Source of the DNA: a virus
Virus record (IMG/VR): IMGVR_UViG_3300023079_000004
Coordinates: 1-62,375 of that record
Length of the DNA stretch: 62,375 nucleotides
Strand: one strand, 5' to 3'
Shown here: piece after piece, positions 33,976-41,673 of the stretch
Numbering within the stretch: position 1 is the first letter of the stretch
How the letters are laid out: each line of letters starts with the position of its first letter
Made by a program: the position numbers and the translations under genes
The notes under the pieces: model-generated
Told to the model about the DNA's origin: nothing
The model's input: the letters and a program-made list of their open reading frames with translations, nothing else
The model's database searches: none

Positions 33976-34013
33976 GGGCCGGTCTTGCACCGGCCCTGCT
34001 GAGTTGCTACAGT
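33976..34013 (+). promoter_or_regulatory. Hairpin with embedded cassette promoter P6
   Basis: The clearest example: a perfect eight-bp stem, GGGCCGGT (33976-33983) with ACCGGCCC (33989-33996), with loop CTTGC. The -35 box TTGCAC (33985-33990) spans the loop and the first bases of the 3' arm. TACAGT (34008-34013) lies 17 bp downstream. Confidence 0.8.
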
Positions 34014-34028
34014 TCGTCTCGTAAGCAC

Positions 34029-34043
34029 AACTACCCGGGAGGG
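34029..34043 (+). repeat. Start-associated sequence
   Basis: AACTACCCGGGAGGG precedes the ATG at 34048. Confidence 0.8.
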
Positions 34044-34047
34044 CACC

Positions 34048-34347
34048 ATGGCTGCTAGCAAGAAGAACCGCCGCCCGCAGTTCAACCACAGGGGCCATAC
34101 CCATCCGCAGACCCCGGCGGCACGGCGCGCCTGCAAGAACGCCTTCTGGGCCAGCCTGACCGAGACCAAGAACGTCAGCACGGAAGCCCAGGTTGCCGCT
34201 GCGATGACCGCGTGGAACTACGAGTGCGACGGTAACGGCAAGGCCCCGAAGGGCGGTTGGGCTGGTGTGGCTCCGCTCGGCCCGAAGGGTGGCGTGGGGG
34301 CCAGCGTGAAGGCTGCCGCTGCGAAGGCGAAGGGGGCGGGGAAGTGA
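34048..34347 (+). CDS. Small basic protein with HxQTPAARRAC motif, 99 aa
   Basis: GHTHPQTPAARRACKNAFW matches the N-terminal pattern of the 30825 protein, so the two are likely paralogues. The C terminus is Gly/Ala/Lys-rich and basic (SVKAAAAKAKGAGK), suited to binding nucleic acid. Function unknown. Confidence 0.65.
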   Translation: MAASKKNRRPQFNHRGHTHPQTPAARRACKNAFWASLTETKNVSTEAQVAAAMTAWNYECDGNGKAPKGGWAGVAPLGPKGGVGASVKAAAAKAKGAGK

Positions 34348-34451
34348 TCGACCCCGTGTGGGGATGGCTCCCGCCTGCGGTAGACCCGTGGGCAGGGCAA
34401 GTTCCCTGGCTGCTGGACGAGTTCGATTGGTTCCTTGCGGCCCGCCGATGA
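34344..34451 (+). CDS. Small Trp-rich protein, 35 aa
   Basis: GTG overlaps the preceding stop (GTGA). The 35-residue product has five Trp residues (DPVWGWLPPAVDPWAGQVPW). It is too short to assign. Coupling supports translation. Confidence 0.45.
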   Translation: MIDPVWGWLPPAVDPWAGQVPWLLDEFDWFLAARR

Positions 34452-34471
34452 GATGAGTTAGAGTGCTCTCA
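34435..34471 (+). promoter_or_regulatory. Cassette promoter P7, leaderless
   Basis: TTGCGG (34435-34440), an 18-bp spacer, then TAGAGT (34459-34464), followed by GCTCTC and the ATG. The A of the ATG aligns with the inferred +1 of the other cassettes (CTCATC), so this transcript should be leaderless. Confidence 0.75.
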
Positions 34472-34695
34472 TGAACAACGCATCGATGAAGCCCCGGGCC
34501 ATCTACTCCGCTCTCAAGGCTGGCAGCATCACCGAGATCAAGATCGACGGCGTCTGGCACCCAGTCGACGATAGCTCCCTCAGCTTGATCGGCTCCCGCA
34601 ACTGGACCATCCGCGCAGCCGGTCACGACGCCATCAACACCGGCGGCGGCGTCCTCGCCCGCTGCTCCGGCAACACCGCTTTCGAGGTTCGCTGA
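34471..34695 (+). CDS. Hypothetical protein, 74 aa
   Basis: A small beta-rich protein with no upstream Shine-Dalgarno sequence. ATG falls on the predicted transcription start. No family recognised. Confidence 0.65.
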   Translation: MNNASMKPRAIYSALKAGSITEIKIDGVWHPVDDSSLSLIGSRNWTIRAAGHDAINTGGGVLARCSGNTAFEVR

Positions 34696-34704
34696 GTCCC
34701 CCGG

Positions 34705-34744
34705 GGGCGGCTCCTTGCGGGGTCGCCCACTCGGGTGATACGGT
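34705..34744 (+). promoter_or_regulatory. Hairpin with embedded cassette promoter P8
   Basis: GGGCGGC (34705-34711) pairs with GTCGCCC (34722-34728, one G-T pair). The -35 box TTGCGG (34715-34720) sits in the loop. TACGGT (34739-34744) follows after 18 bp, then the leader CTCTCATCAGCAAGG. Confidence 0.75.
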
Positions 34745-34768
34745 TCTCTCATCAGCAAGGCAAGGCAC

Positions 34769-34786
34769 CACCACTCGGCCGGGAGG
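34769..34786 (+). repeat. Variant start-associated sequence
   Basis: CACCACTCGGCCGGGAGG precedes the ATG at 34793. It is close to the copy at 30253-30269. Confidence 0.7.
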
Positions 34787-34792
34787 CTTAGC

Positions 34793-35317
34793 ATGAACGC
34801 CACGTACGACATCGACCTCGCCGTCAGGACTCTCGGCACCATCTGCAAGCAGTACAAGGTCTCTCTCTCGGAGTTGACCCAGGCTTTCCCCCATCGGCCG
34901 ACCACTCCCGAAGAGGTCAACGCCATCGCGGAGTGGCTCGGCCAGCGCGCAAAGGCTGACGCCACCACCCCCGCTCCCTCGCAGGACCCCTACCCTGGCG
35001 TGGCCCCGAAGGACAAGGAGGGGAAGGCGAAGAGCTGGCGCTACGCGCTGCGGGACGGAGAGGGGAACGTCAGCTTCTACCGGGTCAAGCGAGGCCGCAA
35101 GCCGGGCATCTTCTTCGTCGACGTGCAGGCTAGCGACGACCTCTTCCCCATCCGCAACTCGCGCACCCGTCACAGCATCCTGAGCACCATCGCCCAGGAC
35201 CCGCGTGCAGCCCTGGCGCTGTACGGCCAGGAGATCGGTGAGTGCGGTCGATGCGGGCGTGTCCTGACCAGCGAGTACCGGCAGCTCGGCATCGGCCCGG
35301 TCTGCATCGACAAGTAA
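34793..35317 (+). CDS. Protein with C-terminal zinc motif (DUF6011-like), 174 aa
   Basis: A helical N terminus, a Pro-rich linker containing a polypyrimidine motif (34961-34985) and a C-terminal CGRCGRVLTSEYRQLGIGPVC. That C4-type zinc motif is frequent in small actinobacterial phage and plasmid proteins. It may bind nucleic acid. No function established here. Confidence 0.65.
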   Translation: MNATYDIDLAVRTLGTICKQYKVSLSELTQAFPHRPTTPEEVNAIAEWLGQRAKADATTPAPSQDPYPGVAPKDKEGKAKSWRYALRDGEGNVSFYRVKRGRKPGIFFVDVQASDDLFPIRNSRTRHSILSTIAQDPRAALALYGQEIGECGRCGRVLTSEYRQLGIGPVCIDK

Positions 35318-35537
35318 TCGGAGGCCCCGGGGGCTACCCCGGGGTACCCGGAGCGTGCTAGAGTGTTCTCAGTAAAGCGGTCGACCGAAACTAGGTCGCT
35401 AAGGCTCGCACCACACACCGCCTCGCGTGCACCATCTCGCCCGTGCGGGTGGGCCTCATGTAGACGGGCTGGCCGTCGTGCTCGGCATCGATGCCGAACA
35501 TGAGACGCAAGTACTACCACTACCCGGGAGGGAAGCA
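35318..35537 (+). promoter_or_regulatory. Long leader region with -10 box and start-associated sequence
   Basis: TAGAGT (35359-35364) with the usual GTTCTCAG after it lacks a TTG -35 box. A CCCCGGGG-type inverted repeat (35327-35344) takes its place. About 170 bases of leader follow before CCACTACCCGGGAGGG (35517-35532) and the ATG at 35538, longer than in any other cassette. Confidence 0.5.
35391..35501 (-). CDS. Possible small minus-strand gene, 36 aa
   Basis: On the reverse strand a 36-codon frame begins ATG at 35501 and ends TAG at 35391. It reads MFGIDAEHDGQPVYMRPTRT then GEMVHARRC. Third-position GC is high, as in real genes here. It has no Shine-Dalgarno sequence. It is the only plausible minus-strand coding segment I found and may be a gene remnant. 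Confidence 0.25.
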   Translation of the reverse strand: MFGIDAEHDGQPVYMRPTRTGEMVHARRCVVRALAT

Positions 35538-36608
35538 ATGAACGCCACCGACGGTATGCTCTCCAAGGTTCGCGCGCTGCTCGACAACGCCGACTCGTAC
35601 GACACCGAGAGCCAGGACCTGCTTCGCCAGTCGGCTAAGGTCGACGACCCCCAGATGGCAGCTACGTTGGCTGCCACTGCGAAGGAGCGGGCGGGGGCGG
35701 CAGACGCCTATCGGAGCAAGGCCGAAGCCATCATGGCCAAGTACGCCATCGACATCGACGAGCTGCTCGGCAGCAAGACGCTGGCGGAAGGCGTGCTCAT
35801 GCCTTCGCCCGTGCCGTTCGACCTCTATGTCACTCGGCGCAGTCCGTTCCAGAGCCACTACGCGCAGCTCTGGGGCGAGGTGTACCGGCACGTCGGCCTG
35901 CGCAGTAAGGGCGAGTGGGTCCTGAACAGCAGTGGCGAGTACGAATGGACGGCGCGTGGTGTCGGCTTCGAAGGAGACGTGCAGTACGCCGAGATGCTCT
36001 TCACCAAGATGCGCATGGCGTTCGGTGACCGCCTGGAGCCGAAGGTGGACTTCAGCCTCAGCGACCAGGAGAACGTCTACCGACTGCGTAGCGCGGGTAT
36101 CGAGCGCATTCGTATCGCGGACCTCTTGTGGGGTCAGACCGACAAGGTCTTCCTCGGTCGTGTCGGCCGCCTGTACAAGGCGGAATGTCTGGCGCGTGGC
36201 GAGGAGGCCGTGCTCAGTGGTCGTGGAGTGACCGGAGCCGCGTTCCGCGAGGCGTACGCCGACGGCTTCGTCCTGAAGATGGCCACGCGGCTTCGTCAGG
36301 CGCGGAGCGGCGGAAGCGGGCTGGTGTTGGGCAACCGCGAGCAGGTGCTCAACGAGGCGTTCTACACCCGCTTCCCGGAGATGCGTCCCAAAGCGGCTGT
36401 CGGGAGTGTTGGCGAGCCGGAGCGCTGCAAGAAGTGTGACAAGGCCAAGTCCGGCATCTGCCTGGAGCACCGCCTCCCCGCCGCTCCTCGCAGGGGTCGG
36501 GACCCGTACAGCACGGCCGCCCAGCGTGGTCGAGCCAGCGGCAGCAGTGCGGCGCTCAGCGTCGACCTCGGTCGCGGCACCGGTGGTAACCAGATCGGGG
36601 GTGCCTAG
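35538..36608 (+). CDS. DUF2786-like protein, 356 aa
   Basis: The N terminus (MLSKVRALLDNADSYDTESQ ... AMAKYAIDID-like helices, 5-75) resembles DUF2786, common in phages and mobile elements. A middle alpha/beta region (80-260) follows. The C terminus has CKKCDKAKSGIC and a basic, disordered tail with a polypyrimidine motif (36471-36493). Probably nucleic-acid associated. Role unknown. Confidence 0.6.
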   Translation: MNATDGMLSKVRALLDNADSYDTESQDLLRQSAKVDDPQMAATLAATAKERAGAADAYRSKAEAIMAKYAIDIDELLGSKTLAEGVLMPSPVPFDLYVTRRSPFQSHYAQLWGEVYRHVGLRSKGEWVLNSSGEYEWTARGVGFEGDVQYAEMLFTKMRMAFGDRLEPKVDFSLSDQENVYRLRSAGIERIRIADLLWGQTDKVFLGRVGRLYKAECLARGEEAVLSGRGVTGAAFREAYADGFVLKMATRLRQARSGGSGLVLGNREQVLNEAFYTRFPEMRPKAAVGSVGEPERCKKCDKAKSGICLEHRLPAAPRRGRDPYSTAAQRGRASGSSAALSVDLGRGTGGNQIGGA

Positions 36609-36811
36609 TGACCAACCCCGACGAGCAGGCTCGGCGTGCAGCCGATGCGCTGGGCCTGCTCATGCGGGGCTACACGCCCGAGCAGGTCGAGAGGGTACTC
36701 GCGGGTACCCTCCCGCACCCTGACGAGCCTACGGCCCTTTCAGACCCGACCAACGTACTGTTCCAGGAGGTGAGCACCGATGGCACAACCGACAGCGCGC
36801 GGTCCCGTTGA
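36608..36811 (+). CDS. Hypothetical protein, 67 aa
   Basis: GTG overlaps the previous stop. It contains a SHOCT-like or short helical segment (LLMRGYTPEQVERVLAGTLP). Overlaps the next gene by 32 bases in another frame. No function assigned. Confidence 0.5.
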   Translation: MTNPDEQARRAADALGLLMRGYTPEQVERVLAGTLPHPDEPTALSDPTNVLFQEVSTDGTTDSARSR

Positions 36812-36992
36812 CATCATGGGCGTCACGACCCGCAAGAACACCAGCGAGCATCGCCGATGCGAGAGCTGCACGCACAAGATCGACGTCGGTGTGCGGTACG
36901 AGCGGGTGGCCCGCACGACGCAGAAGATCGAGAGCTACCACTCCGGCTGCTTCGAGTACGAGTTCGGGGAGCGGAGGCTGTACGGTGACTAA
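36780..36992 (+). CDS. Small zinc-binding candidate, 70 aa
   Basis: The motif RRCESCTHKI followed by YHSGCFEYEF gives a CxxC...H-x-x-C arrangement typical of a small zinc finger. GGAGG precedes the ATG. It may bind DNA or RNA. Confidence 0.6.
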   Translation: MAQPTARGPVDIMGVTTRKNTSEHRRCESCTHKIDVGVRYERVARTTQKIESYHSGCFEYEFGERRLYGD

Positions 36993-37593
36993 CTGGCTGG
37001 CCGACCCGGAGGCGTGTGTCATCCGGCTCAAGAACGAAAGTGGGTGCATCATCTTGGCGGGAAGGAACGAGATCTTGAGCCGGAGCACCGTGGTTCACCG
37101 ACAGGAGACGCCGGAGGGGGTCCGCTACGAGTGGGGTCACATGGCGGTCGAGGTCAAGGGGAAGGCGGGCGAGCAGCGCATGATGCGCCCGACCACCAGT
37201 GATCAGGTGGGCAAAGTGACCACCACGACCGGTACGGACTGGCTCCTCCCGGAGCATGCCAACGTCATGAGCGACCTTCTGCGTGCGGCGTACGTGAACG
37301 CGCCCGGGACGTGCGGCGGCAAGACCATGCTCGAGCTCTTCTGGGAGGAGCTCATGACCGTGTACGAGCGCCTGATGACCGGTCAGGAAGCCGAGGACGA
37401 CGTCGGCATCGCACAGGGCGTCGCCTACTGCATCGCGGTGGCCTGCAACCCGTACCGTCCGGACATCGACGCGGTTCGCGCGCAGGCGGCGGAGCGGTGG
37501 GAGGCGATGGAGCAGGAGGAGGCCCAGCCCCCGAAGCCGACGCGTACCGAGAGCGCTCGCGCAGCAAGGAGGCGGCTCCGTGCCGGTCGCTAG
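36985..37593 (+). CDS. Hypothetical protein, 202 aa
   Basis: GTG overlaps the end of the preceding gene. The protein has a beta N-terminal half (ILAGRNEILSRSTVVHRQET), a helical second half and a basic tail. No family recognised. It is in the same operon as 36608-38010. Confidence 0.6.
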   Translation: MTNWLADPEACVIRLKNESGCIILAGRNEILSRSTVVHRQETPEGVRYEWGHMAVEVKGKAGEQRMMRPTTSDQVGKVTTTTGTDWLLPEHANVMSDLLRAAYVNAPGTCGGKTMLELFWEELMTVYERLMTGQEAEDDVGIAQGVAYCIAVACNPYRPDIDAVRAQAAERWEAMEQEEAQPPKPTRTESARAARRRLRAGR

Positions 37594-37795
37594 GGACTAT
37601 CGCGTGGCCACCCGGCCTGTGCCGGAGGGGAAGACAGGAGTGCGAGTCCCGGGGCACGGCCTGCGCCTGTGGTCTATCGGTACGACGCCGATGACCGCGA
37701 GCAATGCGCGGTCCGTGGCGAAGCAGCTCAACAGCACGTACCCGGAGTACGAACACGTAGCCGTGAAGGTTGACAAGGAGGGAAACCCACTGTGA
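37580..37795 (+). CDS. Hypothetical protein, 71 aa
   Basis: GTG start with AAGGAGG eight bases upstream, overlapping the preceding gene. Small alpha/beta protein with SNARSVAKQLNSTYPEYEHV. Function unknown. Confidence 0.6.
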   Translation: MPVARDYRVATRPVPEGKTGVRVPGHGLRLWSIGTTPMTASNARSVAKQLNSTYPEYEHVAVKVDKEGNPL

Positions 37796-38010
37796 TCACA
37801 GACCACGCGTACGACAGCGGTCCACAGAATACCCACGGCCTGTGCATTGCGTGGGTGGAAGAGGGCTACGACGGTCCACAGACATGCGGCGAGCCGCGCG
37901 ACGCGCACGAGCGGAGCGAGTACGACCGCAACCCCGGCGACATGCACGAGCCCAAGCCGTACACCGGTGAGCTCGAATGGTCCGATGACTTGCACCCGTT
38001 CGTCGACTGA
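37792..38010 (+). CDS. Small acidic protein, 72 aa
   Basis: GTG overlaps the preceding stop and AAGGAGG lies upstream. Contains CIAWVEEGYDGPQTCGEPRD, with two cysteines that could bind metal with nearby histidines. No function assigned. Confidence 0.6.
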   Translation: MITDHAYDSGPQNTHGLCIAWVEEGYDGPQTCGEPRDAHERSEYDRNPGDMHEPKPYTGELEWSDDLHPFVD

Positions 38011-38018
38011 CGTAGGGT
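37990..38018 (+). promoter_or_regulatory. Cassette promoter P10 inside a coding end
   Basis: TTGCAC (37990-37995), a 17-bp spacer, then TAGGGT (38013-38018). The -35 box lies in the last codons of the preceding gene and no terminator hairpin is present. A start-associated sequence follows at 38029-38045. Confidence 0.6.
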
Positions 38019-38028
38019 GAACGTAGCA

Positions 38029-38045
38029 ACCACTACCCGGGAGGG
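38029..38045 (+). repeat. Start-associated sequence
   Basis: ACCACTACCCGGGAGGG precedes the ATG at 38050. Confidence 0.8.
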
Positions 38046-38049
38046 TGAC

Positions 38050-38340
38050 ATGAACGACATCGTCGGTAACGTCGCACAGGAGCTGGCCGACTACCTCGAC
38101 GACCTACGGGACACCGGAGTTGGCGTCACCAACTACGACGCCGAGGACGCCGACGACCTGGGCGGCGACGTGGGCCACAAGATCACCGAGGTGGGGGACG
38201 CCGAGCTGAACCCGGGAACCAACACCGTTAGCTTCTTCGCCGTGGTCGGCGGCAAGCGCATGTGGGTGACGGTGGGCGAGGTCCTGGCACCGCTGGCCGA
38301 TCAGGTCACTGACCGACCGAACCTGTGGGAGGACAAGTGA
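38050..38340 (+). CDS. Acidic protein, 96 aa
   Basis: Asp/Glu-rich N-terminal half and a beta C-terminal half (TVSFFAVVGGKRMWVTVGEV). No recognised domain. The acidity and size are compatible with a DNA mimic or inhibitor, but nothing specific supports that. The stop overlaps the next GTG. Confidence 0.6.
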   Translation: MNDIVGNVAQELADYLDDLRDTGVGVTNYDAEDADDLGGDVGHKITEVGDAELNPGTNTVSFFAVVGGKRMWVTVGEVLAPLADQVTDRPNLWEDK

Positions 38341-39041
38341 GCCGGAGCGAGCTGCGACGCCAGCGGCGCGCCAAGCTGGCTGCCCAGCAGGTCGAGCACA
38401 TCGTCGAGGAGGCCACCGCACGGGTGGTCAACCGCCGCAGGGTGCCCCCGGACGACCCCACCCCACCCTCCTCTTCGCAGGAGGCCACCCCGGCACAGGT
38501 GAAGGAGATGCGCGACGGCAAGGGAATGAGCTGGATGGCTATCGGTGCAGCCCTGGGGCTGCCGGGGGCCAAGAACGGCGCTGGTACCGCACGCAGGCTG
38601 TACGCGCAGGCCAACGGAGGCATCGTGCCTCGGACGCACGCGCCCCGTAAGGGCACTCGACCGAAGCCCGTCACCCCGGGTAGCGTGGGCACCATCACGG
38701 ATCGCAAGATCCAACTCGTCACCCAGGGCCACGTCATCCCGCGCGACATGCCGGACGAGGAGGTCGAAGCCCTCCTGCGCGGGCGGACGGTGGTCTGGGC
38801 GATCGACCTCGCGCGCTTGACCCACACCGACCCCGACACCTGGGGTCCCGAGGACAAGCGGTGGGTCGAGCAGGAGGCCCGTGTGCACCCGGACGACAAG
38901 TGGGTGTTCGTCGGCGAAGAGGACCGCGAGGGCAACCGGCTGGTGCGGTTCCGGGAGTACTTGGGGCGCGACCAGCACGGTAAGCTGATGGCTGGCCCCA
39001 CTCGTACGGTGAGAGTGGACGCCATCTTCACCATCAGATAA
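38337..39041 (+). CDS. Putative HTH DNA-binding protein, 234 aa
   Basis: A basic helical N terminus, a Pro/Ser linker made by a polypyrimidine motif (38455-38481), then a helix-turn-helix (VKEMRDGKGMSWMAIGAALG, LPGAKNGAGTARRLY). The C-terminal 120 residues form an alpha/beta domain. Probably a regulator. Targets not evident. Confidence 0.6.
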   Translation: MSRSELRRQRRAKLAAQQVEHIVEEATARVVNRRRVPPDDPTPPSSSQEATPAQVKEMRDGKGMSWMAIGAALGLPGAKNGAGTARRLYAQANGGIVPRTHAPRKGTRPKPVTPGSVGTITDRKIQLVTQGHVIPRDMPDEEVEALLRGRTVVWAIDLARLTHTDPDTWGPEDKRWVEQEARVHPDDKWVFVGEEDREGNRLVRFREYLGRDQHGKLMAGPTRTVRVDAIFTIR

Positions 39042-39052
39042 GACGCGATGGC

Positions 39053-39079
39053 GTGCTCTCAGTGATAAGCTGAGGGCAC
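39053..39079 (+). terminator. Hairpin before the helicase gene
   Basis: GTGCTCTCAG (39053-39062) pairs with CTGAGGGCAC (39070-39079, one G-T pair) around loop TGATAAG. It lies immediately before the start-associated sequence. It may terminate, or it may be a leader hairpin, because the loop also looks like a -10 box. Confidence 0.5.
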
Positions 39080-39096
39080 ACCACTACCCGGGAGGG
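39079..39096 (+). repeat. Start-associated sequence
   Basis: CACCACTACCCGGGAGGG precedes the ATG at 39100. Confidence 0.8.
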
Positions 39097-39099
39097 GTC

Positions 39100-40989
39100 A
39101 TGCGGCTCGAGGCACACAAGGCGGGCGAGAAACTACTGCTCAAAGTGCACGCGAGGAACTACCACGAGGCGAGCAGCATTCGTCAGGCGGTACGTGGCAG
39201 CCGTTTCTCGAGCAAGCTGACCGACCGAGACGAAGGCGTCTTCGGGTTCCTGTACCCCCTGAGCACCGACATCTGTCGCCAGATGCGCGAGGAGTGGGGC
39301 AAGGCGCTCAAGGTGCACAAGGACCTGAGCGCGTGGTACCGCATCGCGGCGCGCGACAGGGCGGCACAGGTCTCCCTGTCTTCGAAGAAGGACGCCGAGC
39401 TGGTCCGCCTGCCACAGCGGTACCCCGAGTTCAACGCATGGCTGAAGGGTGACCAGCGCGTCACGGCCAAGTGGATGGCCAATCTGTACCGCGACGGCGG
39501 CGTCATCGCTGACGAGATGGGCACCGGCAAGACGGCCGGTGTTGTGGCTGGTCTCATCGAGCGTGGCGTTACCGGCAACGTTCTCATCGTGTGCCCGCGT
39601 GTCAGTGTGAAAGCCGTGTGGGGCAAGGAGTTCGCCCAGCACGCTCCCGACGTGCCGGTGTTCCTCTGCCAGGGCAAGCGCAAGCCCCGTACGGCGGCTA
39701 TCGAAGCCTTCGCGGAGGCGCAGGGAGACCTCGCCGTCCTGGTCATCGTGGCAGAGATGCTGCGAGCCAACGTGCGCAAGGAGTACGGCCGGGTGGCCGA
39801 GGTCCTCAGCTACCAGTACCCGCAGCTCTTCGAGTTCGACTGGGATGCCGTCATCATTGACGAGAGCCAGAAGGTGCTCGGCAGCATGGACGTCGTCAAG
39901 GGCAACAGCACCAGCGAGGGGCTCAAGGCGCTCGTCTACACCCCCGGTGCCATGCGGCTGGCCGTCAGCGCTACGCCCTTCGGCAAGGGCGGCCGTATCG
40001 AGGCGATGTTCGGCACCCTGCATTGGGTCTGGCCCGATGAGTTCTCGAGCAAGTGGGCGTGGCTCGAGCGCTTCTTCACGGTGGTCGACGATCAGGTCTT
40101 CGTGAAGGGCGGTGGCGGTGCCAAGAAGACCGTCAAGCGTGTCCAGGAGGCCTCCGCCGAGCAGGAGAAGAAGTTCTGGGACAGCATCGGCCCGCGCATC
40201 CTGCGCCGCACTCTGGAGGAGGTCAGCCCCGAGCATGCCGGACTGAAGAACTTCACCGAGGTCCTGTGCGACATGGGCACCGCACAGGCGAAGCAGTACC
40301 GGGAGTTCGCCCAGCACGGTGAGCTCGCTGTTGACGGCGGCATCATCACCTCTGTCGGCACACTCGACTTCATGACCCGCTGCCGCCAGTTTGCCAACGG
40401 CGTCCTGCGGAAGGAGGGCGGGCGGGTCGTCTACACCGGCGAGAGCGCCAAGCTGGACCGGCTAGCCATCATCCTGGAGAAGTGGCGTGGCCGTAAGGTC
40501 GTCATCTCCAGTCAGTACAACGAGTTTCTGGACGTCGTCGAGGAGCGGTTGCTGAAGGAGGGGTACTGGACGGACTATGCCGGGTACCCCACGACGCACC
40601 GCAACGGCAACTTCGTGCGGCTGGACGGTAGCACCAGCGACGGCAAGCGGGACGCGCTCATGCACATGTTCCAGGAGGACCCCAACGGCCCGACCGTGTT
40701 CCTGCTCAACGGGCAGGCCGGTGGTGTCAGCATCACGCTCGATGCCGCCGACGCCATGTTCTGCCTGGACGAGATGTACCCGCCGGAGGCCAACACGCAG
40801 CTCTACGGGCGCATCTTCCGCCGGAGTCGGGTGCACGAGGTGGTCTACTATCTCTTCCGGAGCATCGGCACTATCGAAGAGAAGATCGGTTACAACGTTG
40901 GTGAGGGCCACGCCCGCCAGATCCGGGCTCTTGACGGTCGACGTGGTCTTGCCTACGCGCGCACACTGGCCCGGTACGAGGAGGAGTGA
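39100..40989 (+). CDS. SNF2-like superfamily 2 helicase/translocase
   Basis: The 629-residue protein has SF2 motifs: DEMGTGKTA (Walker A, about 142-150), LIVCPRVSVKAVW (Ia), VIIDESQKVLG (DEAH-like box II, about 252-262), LAVSATPFGKGG (III), FVRLDGSTSDGKRDALMHMF and VSITLDAADAMFCLDEMYPP, then a QLYGRIFRRSR arginine-finger motif VI. It probably remodels DNA during replication or recombination. It starts a unit that continues into small genes. Confidence 0.88.
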   Translation: MRLEAHKAGEKLLLKVHARNYHEASSIRQAVRGSRFSSKLTDRDEGVFGFLYPLSTDICRQMREEWGKALKVHKDLSAWYRIAARDRAAQVSLSSKKDAELVRLPQRYPEFNAWLKGDQRVTAKWMANLYRDGGVIADEMGTGKTAGVVAGLIERGVTGNVLIVCPRVSVKAVWGKEFAQHAPDVPVFLCQGKRKPRTAAIEAFAEAQGDLAVLVIVAEMLRANVRKEYGRVAEVLSYQYPQLFEFDWDAVIIDESQKVLGSMDVVKGNSTSEGLKALVYTPGAMRLAVSATPFGKGGRIEAMFGTLHWVWPDEFSSKWAWLERFFTVVDDQVFVKGGGGAKKTVKRVQEASAEQEKKFWDSIGPRILRRTLEEVSPEHAGLKNFTEVLCDMGTAQAKQYREFAQHGELAVDGGIITSVGTLDFMTRCRQFANGVLRKEGGRVVYTGESAKLDRLAIILEKWRGRKVVISSQYNEFLDVVEERLLKEGYWTDYAGYPTTHRNGNFVRLDGSTSDGKRDALMHMFQEDPNGPTVFLLNGQAGGVSITLDAADAMFCLDEMYPPEANTQLYGRIFRRSRVHEVVYYLFRSIGTIEEKIGYNVGEGHARQIRALDGRRGLAYARTLARYEEE

Positions 40990-41303
40990 TGCAGTACCAA
41001 GAACGCATTCAGCAGTTGCGCCGCAGGCTCCGGCATGCCGTGGAGCGGGCCGAAGCCGCCGACGCCAAGTGGAACCGGCTGAACGACACCCTGGACCAGC
41101 GTATCGAGGCAACGGACGCCTCCCGCGCTCGGAGCAGGCGACCGCCGCTCACGGACTTCGCCAAAGTGCAGCTCAAGAACGAGAACCTGGAGCTGGCCGA
41201 CGCCTTCGGCGTTCAGTCGTGGTGGCGTACGCAGGCGCAGTACTACGCCAGCGCTATTCTCGCCGAGCAGGCCGCCTACGACATCCTCGGGGGTGCGGAG
41301 TGA
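40989..41303 (+). CDS. Helical protein, 104 aa
   Basis: ATG overlaps the helicase stop with GAGGAG upstream. Residues 1-50 form a basic coiled coil (ERIQQLRRRLRHAVERAEAA). Possibly a helicase partner. No recognised family. Confidence 0.65.
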   Translation: MQYQERIQQLRRRLRHAVERAEAADAKWNRLNDTLDQRIEATDASRARSRRPPLTDFAKVQLKNENLELADAFGVQSWWRTQAQYYASAILAEQAAYDILGGAE

Positions 41304-41602
41304 CCATCTTCCTGGCCCTCGCGGTGTTCGTTCTCGGCTTCGTCGCGGTCGCACAGGGCTCGGCTCTGCGCGGGCATCGGCGGTACGCCGACCCGCAACT
41401 GCACTCCGGCTGGTGGGAGCTCAAGCAGCGGTTCAGCAACACGACCGTCTACCGGGCGCGGTACATGCCGGGCGCGCTGCCGGACACGAGCCCCGGGCAC
41501 ACTCATCGACCGCACGAGTGCACCATCACCGACGGTCTCATTCACCTCGACAAGTGTGCCTGCGGGGCCGAGCGTAGCGGGGTGTACGGCGCATGGGCGT
41601 AG
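41300..41602 (+). CDS. Membrane-anchored protein, 100 aa
   Basis: GTG overlaps the previous stop. An N-terminal hydrophobic helix (TIFLALAVFVLGFVAVAQG) is a signal anchor. The C terminus has HECTITDG and DKCACGAE, a possible zinc site. Function unknown. Confidence 0.6.
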   Translation: MTIFLALAVFVLGFVAVAQGSALRGHRRYADPQLHSGWWELKQRFSNTTVYRARYMPGALPDTSPGHTHRPHECTITDGLIHLDKCACGAERSGVYGAWA

Positions 41603-41673
41603 GTGAGATCCTGGTGCTGGGCTTGATCTTCTTCTGCCTGGGCTATTGGTGCGGCGGAGGGCTAGACCGATGA
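41593..41673 (+). CDS. Small membrane protein, 26 aa
   Basis: MGVGEILVLGLIFFCLGYWC is almost entirely one transmembrane helix. ATG overlaps the end of the previous gene and the stop overlaps the next ATG. Both overlaps support translation. Confidence 0.5.
   Translation: MGVGEILVLGLIFFCLGYWCGGGLDR

Noticed and set aside
30253-39096. CRISPR-like array from the repeated start-associated sequences
   Set aside because: Repeats are irregularly spaced, always precede start codons and have genes between them, so they are not spacer-repeat units.
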